From: FEN-299 sp963727765
GTDB taxonomy: Bacteria; Acidobacteriota; Vicinamibacteria; Vicinamibacterales; Fen-181
Reading direction: 5' to 3'
DNA: 64,000 nucleotides
Assembly (NCBI GenBank): GCA_963727765.1
Contig: CAVSGZ010000009.1
Span: 124,001-188,000, forward strand
Shown here: positions 7,054-15,836 of the stretch, one piece after another
Layout of the letters: each line of letters opens with the position of its first letter
How positions within the stretch are numbered: position 1 is the first letter of the stretch
The notes under the pieces: generated by a model
The model's input: only the letters and a program-made list of their open reading frames with translations
Told to the model about the DNA's origin: nothing
Database searches by the model: none
Program-made: the position numbers and the translations under genes

Positions 7054-9186
7054 GTGGCAATCGACCGTGATGCGACACTGAAGAGGGCCGAGAAATTCCT
7101 GCGCCAGGGTCGGCTCGACCAGGCCATTGCCGAATACCAGAGGATTCTCGAGGTTCAGCCCGAGGATTGGAGCGCGATCAACGTGGTCGGCGACCTGCTG
7201 GTCCGCGCGGGCCAGACCGAGGGCGGCGTCGAGCACTTCGTCCGCATTGCCGACCATCTCTTCGAGGAAGGGTTCTACTCCCGTGCCGCCGCGGTCTACA
7301 AGAAGATCCTCAAGCTGTCGCCCGACCACGACCACGCCGCCCTGCGGACGGCCGAGATAGCCGAGCGACAGGGGCTCGTCGCCGACGCCAAGGCCGCGCT
7401 CTCGAACATCGCCGCCCGCCGCCTTGGAAGGGGAGACAAGACCGGCGCGGCCGAGATCCAACTCCGGCTCGGCGTGCTCGACCCGAGCGACCTCGAGGCG
7501 GCCGTGTCGGCCGCCAAGGCTGCGGCCGAGCTGGGCAACCGGCGGGATGCCATCGAGCGGCTGCTGCAGATTGCAGAGGAATTCCGTCGGCGCGAGAAGG
7601 CCGAGGAGTCAATCCGGGTTCTGGGCGAGGCCGTGGCGATCGAGCCTGGCCACGAGACCGTCCGCGCCGAGCTCGTGCGGCAACTGCTCGACACCGGGGC
7701 GCTCGAGCGCGCCGTCGAGTTCGCCTCGTCGGCGCCTGAGTTCAAGGCCATCGCGTCGGCGTACTACGCGCGCGGCCGGGGCGACGAGGCGATGCAGGTC
7801 CTGCAGTGGGCGCTCGACCAGGACCCCTCCGACATCGTGACGCGTCGCCAGCTCGTCCGAAGCTACCTGGGCCGGGCCGAGTTCGACAGGGCCCTTGCGC
7901 TTCTCGACGGCGTCGTCACCGACGCGGAACTGCTGATGGGGCTGGCGGAGGTCGACCTGCGAACCGGCCGCCGCCAGGAAGGCCGGGAGGCCGTCGCTCG
8001 GGTCATCGCCGCGGAGCCGGAACGACGCGACGAGATCATGCAGATCGGTCTGCGCCTGGCCGGCTCGGATGGCGATGCCGCATTCGAGTGTGTCGACGTC
8101 GCCACCGACGCGGCCATCGCCGAGCACGACTTCCCGGGCGCCGCCCAGTGGCTGAACGAGTACGCCGCGCTCGTGCCCGGCCACGTGCCGGCGCTCATGA
8201 AGCTGGTCGAGGTGTGCGTCGACGGCTCGCTCGATGCGGCGATGTACATCGCGCAGGCCCAGCTCGCCGACGCGTATCTCGCCCAGGGCTTCGCGGGTGA
8301 GGCGCGCGTGATCGCCGAGGACCTGTTCGCGCGGGAACCCTGGGAGCCGGCCAACATCGAGCGGTTCCGCAAGGCTCTCTCGATGCTCGGCGAGTCGGAC
8401 CCCGACTCGGTCATCGCCGATCGGCTGAGCGGCGAATCCCCGTTCACGAGCACGGACCTGACACTCGACTTCAGTTTTGGCGAGCTGGTCAACCCGGCAA
8501 GTGACGCGGTCCCCGTGCAGGCGCCTGCCGCGGCTGCCGTCCAGGACGTGCCGCAGCCGAGGGCCGCGCGGCCATCGCTCGTGGAGCCGCCCGAGGCGAA
8601 GCCGCAGCCGGCCGCGCCGGCCGGCCGGCGCCGCCACGCCGGCGCTCCTGACGCCGTCGTCGATGACGACGCGATTGAGATCGACCTGGGACAGACCTTC
8701 GGCGTGGGGGACGGTTCGGGCGCCGGGACGGCGGCCGAGATGTCGGCTCCGGTGGCACGGACGGGCCTCGAGCAGGTGTTCGACGGGTTCCGCGAGGAAG
8801 CGGTCCGCCACGGCGCCCAGGACGCTGCCGCCCAGCTGCAACAGGCGCTGACGCTCGACGAGGCCGGCAAGCCGGACCGCGCGATCCGTCTGTTCGAGCG
8901 CGTGGCGAGGTCGTCGAGTTACCGGCTGCGCGCCGCGAGCGAACTCGCCCGCATCCACCGCCGGCTCGGTCATACCCAGGAGTCGATCGAGTGGCTCGAG
9001 CGGGCGGTGGAATCTTCGCTGCCGGGGACTGAAGAAAGCCACGAACTGCTTTATGATCTGGGACTGATGTTGGCCGAGGCCGGGGAGACCGAGCGCGCGC
9101 TGGCCGTGCTGCTCGAGCTCCAGGCCGATGCCCCGGATTATCGCGACGTGGCCCGGCAGGTGACGCGGCTGTCGCAGAAGGCGTGA
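7054..9186 (+). CDS. Large TPR-repeat protein of unknown function
   Basis: This protein of about 710 residues has TPR-like helices at both ends: RAEKFLRQGRLDQAIAEYQRILEVQPED at the N-terminus, several more up to about residue 470, and a second block (about 600-710) with DEAGKPDRAIRLFERVAR and IEWLERAV. The two blocks are joined by a Pro/Ala-rich, low-complexity linker (about 480-580). No signal peptide is seen, so it is probably a cytoplasmic scaffold. GTG at 7054 is chosen because GGTGAGGG lies just upstream; the open frame itself extends back to 7015. Similar N-terminal TPR proteins are frequent in acidobacterial genomes, but a function cannot be read from the sequence. Confidence 0.8.
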   Translation: MAIDRDATLKRAEKFLRQGRLDQAIAEYQRILEVQPEDWSAINVVGDLLVRAGQTEGGVEHFVRIADHLFEEGFYSRAAAVYKKILKLSPDHDHAALRTAEIAERQGLVADAKAALSNIAARRLGRGDKTGAAEIQLRLGVLDPSDLEAAVSAAKAAAELGNRRDAIERLLQIAEEFRRREKAEESIRVLGEAVAIEPGHETVRAELVRQLLDTGALERAVEFASSAPEFKAIASAYYARGRGDEAMQVLQWALDQDPSDIVTRRQLVRSYLGRAEFDRALALLDGVVTDAELLMGLAEVDLRTGRRQEGREAVARVIAAEPERRDEIMQIGLRLAGSDGDAAFECVDVATDAAIAEHDFPGAAQWLNEYAALVPGHVPALMKLVEVCVDGSLDAAMYIAQAQLADAYLAQGFAGEARVIAEDLFAREPWEPANIERFRKALSMLGESDPDSVIADRLSGESPFTSTDLTLDFSFGELVNPASDAVPVQAPAAAAVQDVPQPRAARPSLVEPPEAKPQPAAPAGRRRHAGAPDAVVDDDAIEIDLGQTFGVGDGSGAGTAAEMSAPVARTGLEQVFDGFREEAVRHGAQDAAAQLQQALTLDEAGKPDRAIRLFERVARSSSYRLRAASELARIHRRLGHTQESIEWLERAVESSLPGTEESHELLYDLGLMLAEAGETERALAVLLELQADAPDYRDVARQVTRLSQKA

Positions 9187-9198
9187 GGGTTCTCCCTG

Positions 9199-9426
9199 TT
9201 GACCCGCTTGCTCCTGGTCGCCTACTTCCTCGAGGTGGGGTTCCTGCTCGTCTTCGCGCCGTGGTCCGGATTCTGGGAACGCAACTACTTCGCCCAGGTC
9301 GTGCCGGCGCTGGACGCGATCACGTCCAACTTCTTCGTGCGCGGGGCGGTGTCCGGTCTCGGCCTGGTCAACGTGGCGGCCGGGATGTCGGAGCTGTTTT
9401 CGGTGTTCTCGTCGCGCCGCCGATGA
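9199..9426 (+). CDS. Small two-segment membrane protein, unknown function
   Basis: A 75-residue hydrophobic protein starts with TTG at 9199. Two hydrophobic segments are visible: LLLVAYFLEVGFLLVFAPW (about 4-22) and AVSGLGLVNVAAGMSELFSVF (about 50-70), with a basic C-terminus SSRRR. It begins 12 bases after the TPR gene and precedes the RodZ-like gene. The TTG start and the lack of a clear Shine-Dalgarno sequence make the exact start uncertain. No family is recognised. Confidence 0.6.
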   Translation: MTRLLLVAYFLEVGFLLVFAPWSGFWERNYFAQVVPALDAITSNFFVRGAVSGLGLVNVAAGMSELFSVFSSRRR

Positions 9427-9489
9427 GGTAAGATCCGGCCACGTCTTGCCCTGCCGCGACGGCTTGACCTCCACGACGTTTGGTGATCC

Positions 9490-10337
9490 ATGCCTGAAGA
9501 CCAGACTCCCGGTGTCGGCGCTTACTTGCGGGAGGCCCGCGAGCGTGCCGGCCTCTCCATCCGGGACCTGGCCGCCAGCACGAAGATCTCCTCGCAGGCG
9601 CTCGAGGCGATCGAGCGCGACGACGTCGCTCGCCTGCCCGGCGGGATTTCCTGAGAGCCTTCGTGCGGGCCTATGCGACGGAAGTCGGTCTCGAACCCGA
9701 GGAGGCGGTTCGCCGCTTCGTGGCCCGCTATCCGGATGCGTCAATTGAAGAGGTTCCGACGCCCTATGTCGCGAACCCCGAGAAGATCGTCGTCGATGCT
9801 GAGCCGGCGGTCGGTCGATTGTGGCGCGTCGTCGGATGGAGCCTGCCGCTCGTTCTCGTCATTGTCTATTTCGGGTTCGGCGGACGCCTGACCTGGTGGC
9901 GCCCATCGGCGCCCGCGGTGGCCCCTCGTGTCGAGGCGCAGGCCGAGCCCTCGTCGTCGGCCTCGACCCCGGTGCTGACCACGCCCGTGGCCCCGACCCA
10001 TCCGCCCACCTCAGCGGCCGGCGGGCCGGCCCAGCCTCCCGAGCCGGCCGCGAGTGCGCCGGCACCCGATGGCCAGTTCCAGATCGCCCTCGCCGCCCGA
10101 GGGCGCTGCTGGGTGACGATCAGGAGCGATGGCAAGATCGTCTTCACCGGCACGCTGAGCCCAGGCGAGCGCCAGGAATTGTCGGTGGGAGGCGACGTCA
10201 GCCTCACCGTCGGCAACGCCGGTGGGATCGACCTCGCGCTCAACGGCAAGCCGGCACGCCCGCTGGGCAGCGAGGGCCAGGTGGTGACCCTGCGGCTGAC
10301 GCTCGCCAGCCTGGACACGTTCCTCGTCTCACGCTGA
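9490..10337 (+). CDS. RodZ-like HTH membrane protein (frameshifted in this assembly)
   Basis: The N-terminal frame from ATG 9490 encodes an HTH of the RodZ type (AYLREARERAGLSIRDLA, then ALEAIERDDVARLPGG), then stops at 9652-9654. The -1 frame continues RAFVRAYATEVGLEPEEAV, a transmembrane segment (SLPLVLVIVYFGF), a long Pro/Ala/Thr-rich linker and a C-terminal DUF4115-like beta domain (FQIALAARGRCWVTIRSDGK). RodZ proteins normally read GGIF-RAFVRAYA here, so one base appears to be missing near 9647-9649 (for example ATCTTC read as ATTTC). Intact, it would be about 282 residues. RodZ links MreB to the envelope in other bacteria; that role is inferred. Confidence 0.8.
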
Positions 10338-10342
10338 CTGCC

Positions 10343-11194
10343 GTGGACTGGTCACGCACCCCGCTTGTCGAGTGCTTCGAGCGCGGCGAAGTGCCCCAGG
10401 ACGTGCGCATGCTGGCCGCCAGGGGCGGCCTCGCGCTCCGCGTGCCGGAACAGCTCGCCCTGCTCATGCTGCTCGTGTCCGACCCCGACCCGGCAATCGC
10501 CGCCAGGGCCGCGCGCACGATTGCCCGCCTGCCGCCGGACTCGCTGGCCACTTTCCTGGCCAACCCCGACGTGCCGGAGCACGTGCGTGAGTTCTTCGCG
10601 CGCCGGCCATCCGCCGGGCCCGACGAAGGGCCGGAAGACGACCTGGTGACGCCGGAAGCCGACGGGACGGAAAACGGCCCGACGGATTCCGGCGACGCGC
10701 GCGCTGCTGAAACGGAGGCCGGGACGCAGACCTCCGCCGGCCAGGCCCCGACGGCGACGGGAGAACCGGCCGAGCGGATAAGCGCCGTGCGGCGTCTGGC
10801 CAACCTGTCGGTACCCGCGCGGATCAAGGCGGCGATCCAGGGTTCCCGCGAGGAGAGGGCGATCCTTATCCGCGATCCGAACCGGATCGTCGCGGCCGCG
10901 GTGCTGAGCAGCCCGAAGCTGACCGAGGGCGACGTCGAGACGATCGCGCGAATGACCAACGTCTCCGACGACGTGCTGCGGGCGATTGGCTTGAACCGCT
11001 CGTGGACGAGGAACTACAGCGTGGTGTCCGCGCTCACGCGCAACGCGAAGACGCCGATCGGTGTGGCGCTCACCCTACTGCCGCGGCTCACCGAGCGAGA
11101 CGTGAAGCTGCTGTCGACCGACCGGAACGTCCCCGAGCCGGTGCGGCTCAGCGCGCGGAAGATGTACGCGCACAGTGCGTCACGGAGGCAGTAA
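10343..11194 (+). CDS. Conserved-type HEAT/LRV-like helical repeat protein
   Basis: The protein of about 283 residues starts at GTG 10343, only 5 bases after the RodZ-like gene. It has two helical-repeat blocks (VPQDVRMLAARGGLALRVPEQLALLML- and RIKAAIQGSREERAILIRDPNRIVAAAVLSSPKLTE-), separated by an acidic, Glu/Thr-rich linker at about 90-145. The repeats recall leucine-rich-variant or DUF2336-type helical units. No catalytic motif or signal peptide is seen, so it is probably a cytoplasmic protein-binding adaptor. The upstream boundary is uncertain because the frame is open further 5'. Confidence 0.65.
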   Translation: MDWSRTPLVECFERGEVPQDVRMLAARGGLALRVPEQLALLMLLVSDPDPAIAARAARTIARLPPDSLATFLANPDVPEHVREFFARRPSAGPDEGPEDDLVTPEADGTENGPTDSGDARAAETEAGTQTSAGQAPTATGEPAERISAVRRLANLSVPARIKAAIQGSREERAILIRDPNRIVAAAVLSSPKLTEGDVETIARMTNVSDDVLRAIGLNRSWTRNYSVVSALTRNAKTPIGVALTLLPRLTERDVKLLSTDRNVPEPVRLSARKMYAHSASRRQ

Positions 11195-11406
11195 TGGACC
11201 CAGTAGCCGAGATCCGGAAGATCTACCAGCAGACCACGCGGGCCACGATTGCGCGCGATCTGGCCCGCGCGATCGATCTGCTCAAGCAACTCGAGACCGA
11301 GCAAGACCGCGAGCGGGCGGCCGTTTACATGGACGGCCTGTCGCAGATGCGGTCGGAGTGGAAGGCCGCTCAGCCGACCCGCAAGCCGTCGACGTCGACC
11401 CGGTAG
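11194..11406 (+). CDS. Small helical protein, unknown function
   Basis: A 70-residue protein begins at ATG 11194, which overlaps the TAA of the previous gene (TAATG), so translation is coupled. It is predicted mainly helical and charged (IYQQTTRATIARDLARAIDLLKQL). GGAGG lies 7 bases upstream. Its last 37 bases overlap the 3' end of the convergent GHMP kinase. No family is recognised. Confidence 0.6.
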   Translation: MDPVAEIRKIYQQTTRATIARDLARAIDLLKQLETEQDRERAAVYMDGLSQMRSEWKAAQPTRKPSTSTR

Positions 11407-12359
11407 TCGAGCAGACAGGCGCCAGACGCCGCGACGGCCTCGCGCACCGCCGGCATATCGGCCGGCCGGCCGATGAAGAAGATGCACCCGCCGCCGCCGG
11501 CCCCGCAGATCTTCGCCCCCTGGGCGCCCGCTGCGTGCGCCCGCTCGACGAGCGCGTCGATGCCGGGCGTGGTGACCCCCGGCGCGAGGCGCTTGCGATT
11601 CTGCCACTCGATGGCCACCTGGCGCCCCACCTCGTCCCAGTCCTGGCGGACCAGCGCCTCCCGCATCGCGACCGCGGTGTCACGGATGCGTTCGAAGCAG
11701 TCGAACACCTCGCGGTGGCCGTCGATGTGCCGCTTGGTCATCTCCCAGTTGTTGGTGCCCGAGTTGCGCGGCACGCCCGTGTAGGCGAGCACGATCCGGC
11801 GCTCGAGCTCGCGGACGTCGACGTCGATCGGGACCCGCGTCACGCCGTCGACGCGAAGCTCCACCGCCGAGACGCCGCCATACAGGGCAGGGCGGTAATC
11901 CTGGACCCCGGTCGGCACGGCAATCGCCTGGGCCTCCACGTTCATCGCGATGCGGAGCAGGGTCTCCCCATCGTAGCCCGCGCCGGTCCAGCGTGACATC
12001 GCGCCGCAGACGGCGATGTTGAGCGCCGACGAGCCGGCAATGCCTGCGCCGGCTGGAGACTCGGCCCGCGTGGTCAGCGTCAGGCCCTCGGCCTTGAAGA
12101 AATGCAGCAGCCAGCGCAGCAGGCTCAGGTCGCCGTCGAGCGCGAGTTCGCGCCAGCTGGCGGCGTCCACCTCGCGGCCGGTGTCGATCGAGCGGATGGC
12201 GATCCGGCCGTCGTCGCGCGAGTCGAGCGTGGCGTGGGCCCGGAGGTCGATCGCGACGTTGAGCGTCTGCGCGTGGTCGTGGAACAGGTACAGCGGCCAG
12301 ATGTCGATGGTGCCGCCGGCGAGGTCGATTCGTGTGGGAGCGGAGGATTCGATGTGCAC
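11370..12359 (-). CDS. GHMP-family sugar kinase
   Basis: This 329-residue kinase has all three GHMP motifs: motif 1 APTRIDLAGGTIDI (about 8-21), motif 2 SPAGAGIAGSSALN, the ATP-phosphate loop (about 100-113), and motif 3 KICGAGGGGCIFF (about 292-304). The LAGGTID form resembles heptose-7-phosphate, fucose and related sugar kinases more than mevalonate kinase. The substrate cannot be assigned. It is transcribed divergently from the nagZ-murA cell-wall operon, with start codons almost touching, which invites a role on an amino sugar from wall recycling; a role on an LPS heptose is the alternative. The start is GTG at 12359. Confidence 0.85.
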   Translation of the reverse strand: MHIESSAPTRIDLAGGTIDIWPLYLFHDHAQTLNVAIDLRAHATLDSRDDGRIAIRSIDTGREVDAASWRELALDGDLSLLRWLLHFFKAEGLTLTTRAESPAGAGIAGSSALNIAVCGAMSRWTGAGYDGETLLRIAMNVEAQAIAVPTGVQDYRPALYGGVSAVELRVDGVTRVPIDVDVRELERRIVLAYTGVPRNSGTNNWEMTKRHIDGHREVFDCFERIRDTAVAMREALVRQDWDEVGRQVAIEWQNRKRLAPGVTTPGIDALVERAHAAGAQGAKICGAGGGGCIFFIGRPADMPAVREAVAASGACLLDYRVDVDGLRVG

Positions 12360-13488
12360 GAGTCATTATAATGACAAGGTGCCTGCCGCCCTGCATCACG
12401 AGATCGGACAGCTCGCCGTCGTCGGATTCGAAGGCCACACGCTCGGCGCGGAGCTCGCGGCGCTGGCGCGCGAGTTCGACTTGGGCGGCGTCATCCTCTT
12501 CGCGAGGAACGTCGACTCACCCGAGCAGGTGGCCGGACTGGCCGTCGAGGCGCAGCGTCTCGCGCGGGACCTGCCGCTCTGGGTCGGCGTCGATCAGGAG
12601 GGCGGCCGCGTCGCCCGGATGAAGCGTCCGTTGACGGAGTGGCCGCCGATGCTGACGCTCGGCCGGTCCGGCGACGAGGCGCTGGCGGGCCGGTTTGCGG
12701 CCGCGCTGGCGCGCGAGCTCACGGCGGTTGGCATCTCGATCGACTTCGCGCCGGTGCTCGACGTGCTCACGAGCGCGAACAACCCGGCGATTGGGGACCG
12801 CGCCCTGGGCGACCGGCCGGAGGTCGTGGCCCGGCTCGGCGCGGCCATCGTGCGGGCGTTGCAGGACGGGGGCGTCGCGGCCTGCGGGAAGCACTTCCCG
12901 GGCCACGGTGACACCACGGTCGACTCGCACCTCGACCTGCCCGTGGTCGAGCATCCTCCGGAGCGGCTGCGCGAGATCGACTTCGCGCCATTCAGGGCGG
13001 CGATCGAGGCCGGCGTCGCGGGGGTGATGACCGGTCATCTGCTCGTGCCCGCGTTCGACGAGCACAATCCGGCCACGCTGTCGCGGCGGATCGTGACGGG
13101 AGTCCTGCGGGATGAGCTGGGCTTCGACGGCGTCGTGTTCACCGACGACATGGACATGAAGGCGATCTCGGGGCGGATGACGCGGGAGCGCGCCGTGGCC
13201 TCGGCCATCGCGGCCGGCTGCGATGTGGCGCTGCTGTGCGGAACCGACATCGCGAGCCACGCGTCGGCGCTCGAGGCGCTGATTCGAGCCGTGGAGCAGG
13301 AGGAGATTCCCCGCGCGCGGATCGACGAAGCCGTGGCGCATCAGCGACGGGCGAAGGAGCGCTTGGCGGCGATGAAGACGTCGAGCCTGGTGCGCGGATG
13401 GCGGCCGATGCCAGCGCGCGAACTGCGGTCGGTGATCGGCTGCGCGGACCATCAGCTGGTGGCCGAGGAGATGCGACGGTTCACATGA
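12352..13488 (+). CDS. nagZ: Beta-N-acetylhexosaminidase NagZ (glycoside hydrolase family 3)
   Basis: NagZ removes GlcNAc from muropeptides during peptidoglycan recycling in the cytoplasm. The GH3 signature KHFPGHGDTTVDSHLDLP holds the acid/base His, and the Asp nucleophile is in FTDDMDMKAI. GVDQEGGRVARM near the N-terminus is also typical. About 378 residues from ATG 12352, which has GGAGG 5 bases upstream. A GTG at 12379 is the alternative start if transcription begins at the TATAAT at 12367. The stop overlaps the ldcA start (ATGA). With ldcA and mpl it forms a recycling operon. Confidence 0.92.
   Translation: MCTSHYNDKVPAALHHEIGQLAVVGFEGHTLGAELAALAREFDLGGVILFARNVDSPEQVAGLAVEAQRLARDLPLWVGVDQEGGRVARMKRPLTEWPPMLTLGRSGDEALAGRFAAALARELTAVGISIDFAPVLDVLTSANNPAIGDRALGDRPEVVARLGAAIVRALQDGGVAACGKHFPGHGDTTVDSHLDLPVVEHPPERLREIDFAPFRAAIEAGVAGVMTGHLLVPAFDEHNPATLSRRIVTGVLRDELGFDGVVFTDDMDMKAISGRMTRERAVASAIAAGCDVALLCGTDIASHASALEALIRAVEQEEIPRARIDEAVAHQRRAKERLAAMKTSSLVRGWRPMPARELRSVIGCADHQLVAEEMRRFT
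12364..12373. promoter_or_regulatory. Palindromic double -10 element between GHMP kinase and nagZ
   Basis: CATTATAATG is a perfect palindrome and gives TATAAT on both strands (12367-12372 plus; 12370-12365 minus). GTG codons in frame with nagZ (12379) and the GHMP kinase (12359) lie 6-7 bases beyond each hexamer, where transcription would start. No good -35 hexamer was seen on either side. Confidence 0.5.
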
Positions 13489-14421
13489 TCAAGCCCCGCA
13501 TCCTCCGCCCCGGCGACCGTGTCGCCGTCGTGGCGCCGGCCAGCCCGTTCCCGGCCGAGGCGTTCGAGGCCGGCCTCGCCGAGAATCCGACGCCTCGGAT
13601 TCGAGCCCGTCTACGACGAGTCGGTCTTCGAGCGGCAGGGCTACGAGGCCGGGTCGGCGCAGGCGCGCGCCTCGGCCATCGTGCGAGCGCTCGCGGACCC
13701 CTCGGTGGGCGCCGTGATGGCCGCGCGTGGCGGCTACGGCAGCGTGCACGTGCTCCCCCTGCTCGACCCCGCCGAGGTGAGACGGGCCCGCAAGGCGTTT
13801 GTCGGCTACAGCGACGTGACCTCGATACTCACCTATCTCACCGGTCCCTGTGGCCTCGTGGCGTTTCATGGGCCGACGGTGACCGGGCGGCTCGAGCGCG
13901 GGGCGGATGGCTACGATCGGGCGACGCTGCTCGGCCTGCTGACGCGCGGCGAGCCGTTGGGCGAACTGGCGCTTCCCGGGCTCGAGGTGTTTCGAGCCGG
14001 TGACGTGTCGGGGCCGCTGGCCGGCGGGAACCTCGCGCTGCTGGCCGCGTCGCTCGGCACCCCGTACGCGTTCGATCCACCGCGCGGCTGCGTGCTGTTC
14101 CTCGAGGATGTCAACGAACGGCTGTATCGCCTCGACCGGCTGTGGACGCAGCTCGCGCTGGCCGGCATCATCGGCCGTGCCGCCGCGATCGTCCTCGGCG
14201 AGTTTCCCGGGTGCGACGAGCCGGGCGACGAGCTGCGGGCGCGCGACACCCTGGCGGCCCTCTCGCGCGATGTCGAAGGGCCCGTGCTGTTCGGCTTCCC
14301 CTCGGGGCACACGCCTGGCGCCGCCCTCACGCTGCCGCTTGGCGTCCGCGCACGCGTGGTGGCCGGCCGTCGTCCGGCCGTCGTGATCGAGGAGGCGGCG
14401 GTGTCCGAGGAGCGACCGTGA
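13485..14421 (+). CDS. ldcA: LD-carboxypeptidase, S66 family (frameshifted in this assembly)
   Basis: The cytoplasmic enzyme removes the terminal D-Ala from recycled tetrapeptides. The first frame gives PRILRPGDRVAVVAPASPFP and breaks near residue 33. The next frame continues RRLGFEPVYDESVF, then AARGGYGSVHVLPLLD with the nucleophilic Ser, GYSDVTSIL, FLEDVNERLYRLDR with the catalytic Glu and FPSGHTPGAALTLPLG with the His. Removing one A at 13584/13585 (GAGAATCCG to GAGATCCG) joins them as GLAEIRRLGFEP. The restored protein of about 311 residues is normal length. The start overlaps the nagZ stop and the end overlaps the mpl GTG. Confidence 0.88.
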
Positions 14422-15836
14422 AGATCCACCTGATTGGGATCGGCGGGACGGCCATGGCCACGCTCGCGGCCATGCTGAAGCACAAGGGGCACGAGGTGCG
14501 GGGATCGGACCTCGCCGTCTACCCGCCGATGAGCCTGTTCCTGGCGGAGGAGGGGATCGTGCCGCTCGAAGGGTACGACGCGCGGCACATCACCGCCGAC
14601 CTCGACCTGGTCATCGTCGGCAATGCCGTGTCGCGCGGCAATCCCGAGGTCGAGGCCGTGCTCGACCGGAAGATCCGGCATCGCTCGCTGCCCGAGGCCG
14701 TGCGGGAGGAGTTCCTCTGGGGCGCGCGGTCGATCGTCATTGCCGGCACGCACGGAAAGACGACGACGACCGCGATGACGGCCTGGCTGCTGACCTCGGC
14801 CGGACTCGACCCGAGCCTGCTCGTCGGCGGCGTGGCCGCGAATTTTGGGGACGATGGATCGAGCTACCGGATCGGACAGGGCCGCGACTTCGTCATCGAG
14901 GGCGACGAGTACGACAGCGCGTTCTTCGACAAGACGGCGAAGTTCCTCAAGTACCTGCCCGACATCGCCGTCATCGGCAACATCGAGTTCGACCACGCCG
15001 ACATCTACGCGGATCTCGACGAGATCCGGCTGGCCTTCCGCCGGCTCGTGAACCTGGTCCCGACCCACGGGCGGCTCGTGCTCGGCGCCGACAGCCCGGA
15101 GGCGATGGCGATGCGCGAGGTCGCCCGCTCTCCGGTCGTCACCTTCGGCCTCTCGGACCAAGCCGACTGGCACGCCTACGACCTGCGCGCGACAGCAGAG
15201 GGCACGTCCTTCGCGGTGCGGTGCGCGGGCAAGAGCATCGGTCGCGTCACCGTTCCGCTGCTCGGGGCGCACAACGTGAAGAACGCGCTGGCCGCGATGG
15301 TGGTCGCGCACGAGGTCGGTGTCGACAGCCTGGGGATCGAGCAGGGGATGGCCAGCTTCAAGGGCGTGAAGCGGAGGCTCGAGGCGCTGGGCACGGTCGC
15401 GGGCGTCTCGGTTTACGACGATTTCGCGCACCATCCCACGGCGATTGCCGAGACGCTGGCCGCGCTGCGCGCGGCGCACCCCGAGGGCCGGATTCGGGCC
15501 GTCTTCGAACCGCGGTCCGCCTCGTCGTGCCGGAAGATCTTCCAGGACCAGTTTGCCGGGGCGTTCGGGGCGGCCGACGACGTGATCATCGCGGCCGTCT
15601 ACCAATCGAACCTGCCGGAAGCCGAGAGGCTGTCGGCCGAGCAACTGGTCGCCGACCTCAGGAAGGCCGGGATGCGCGCCCGCTACGTGCCGACCGTGGC
15701 TGAGATCGTCGCTTTGCTGGTCGGCGAGCGGCGGGACGACGACCATGTGGTCCTGATGTCGAACGGCGCGTTCGGGGGGATTCACGGCAAACTGCTCGAC
15801 GCGCTGGCGGCGGCGGGAGGGAGGGGCAGGCAGTAA
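14418..15836 (+). CDS. mpl: UDP-N-acetylmuramate:L-Ala-gamma-D-Glu-meso-DAP ligase
   Basis: Mpl (472 residues) ligates recycled tripeptide to UDP-MurNAc, bypassing the MurC-E steps. The N-terminus has IHLIGIGGTAMATLAAMLK followed by GSD--YPPMS, a form seen in Mpl rather than MurC. The ATP loop is GTHGKTTTTAMTAWLL (about 113-128). EGDEYDSAFFDK, NIEFDHADIY and YDDFAHHPTAI complete the Mur ligase pattern. The GTG start at 14418 overlaps the ldcA stop. The meso-DAP specificity is known for the family and inferred here. Confidence 0.93.
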   Translation: MKIHLIGIGGTAMATLAAMLKHKGHEVRGSDLAVYPPMSLFLAEEGIVPLEGYDARHITADLDLVIVGNAVSRGNPEVEAVLDRKIRHRSLPEAVREEFLWGARSIVIAGTHGKTTTTAMTAWLLTSAGLDPSLLVGGVAANFGDDGSSYRIGQGRDFVIEGDEYDSAFFDKTAKFLKYLPDIAVIGNIEFDHADIYADLDEIRLAFRRLVNLVPTHGRLVLGADSPEAMAMREVARSPVVTFGLSDQADWHAYDLRATAEGTSFAVRCAGKSIGRVTVPLLGAHNVKNALAAMVVAHEVGVDSLGIEQGMASFKGVKRRLEALGTVAGVSVYDDFAHHPTAIAETLAALRAAHPEGRIRAVFEPRSASSCRKIFQDQFAGAFGAADDVIIAAVYQSNLPEAERLSAEQLVADLRKAGMRARYVPTVAEIVALLVGERRDDDHVVLMSNGAFGGIHGKLLDALAAAGGRGRQ

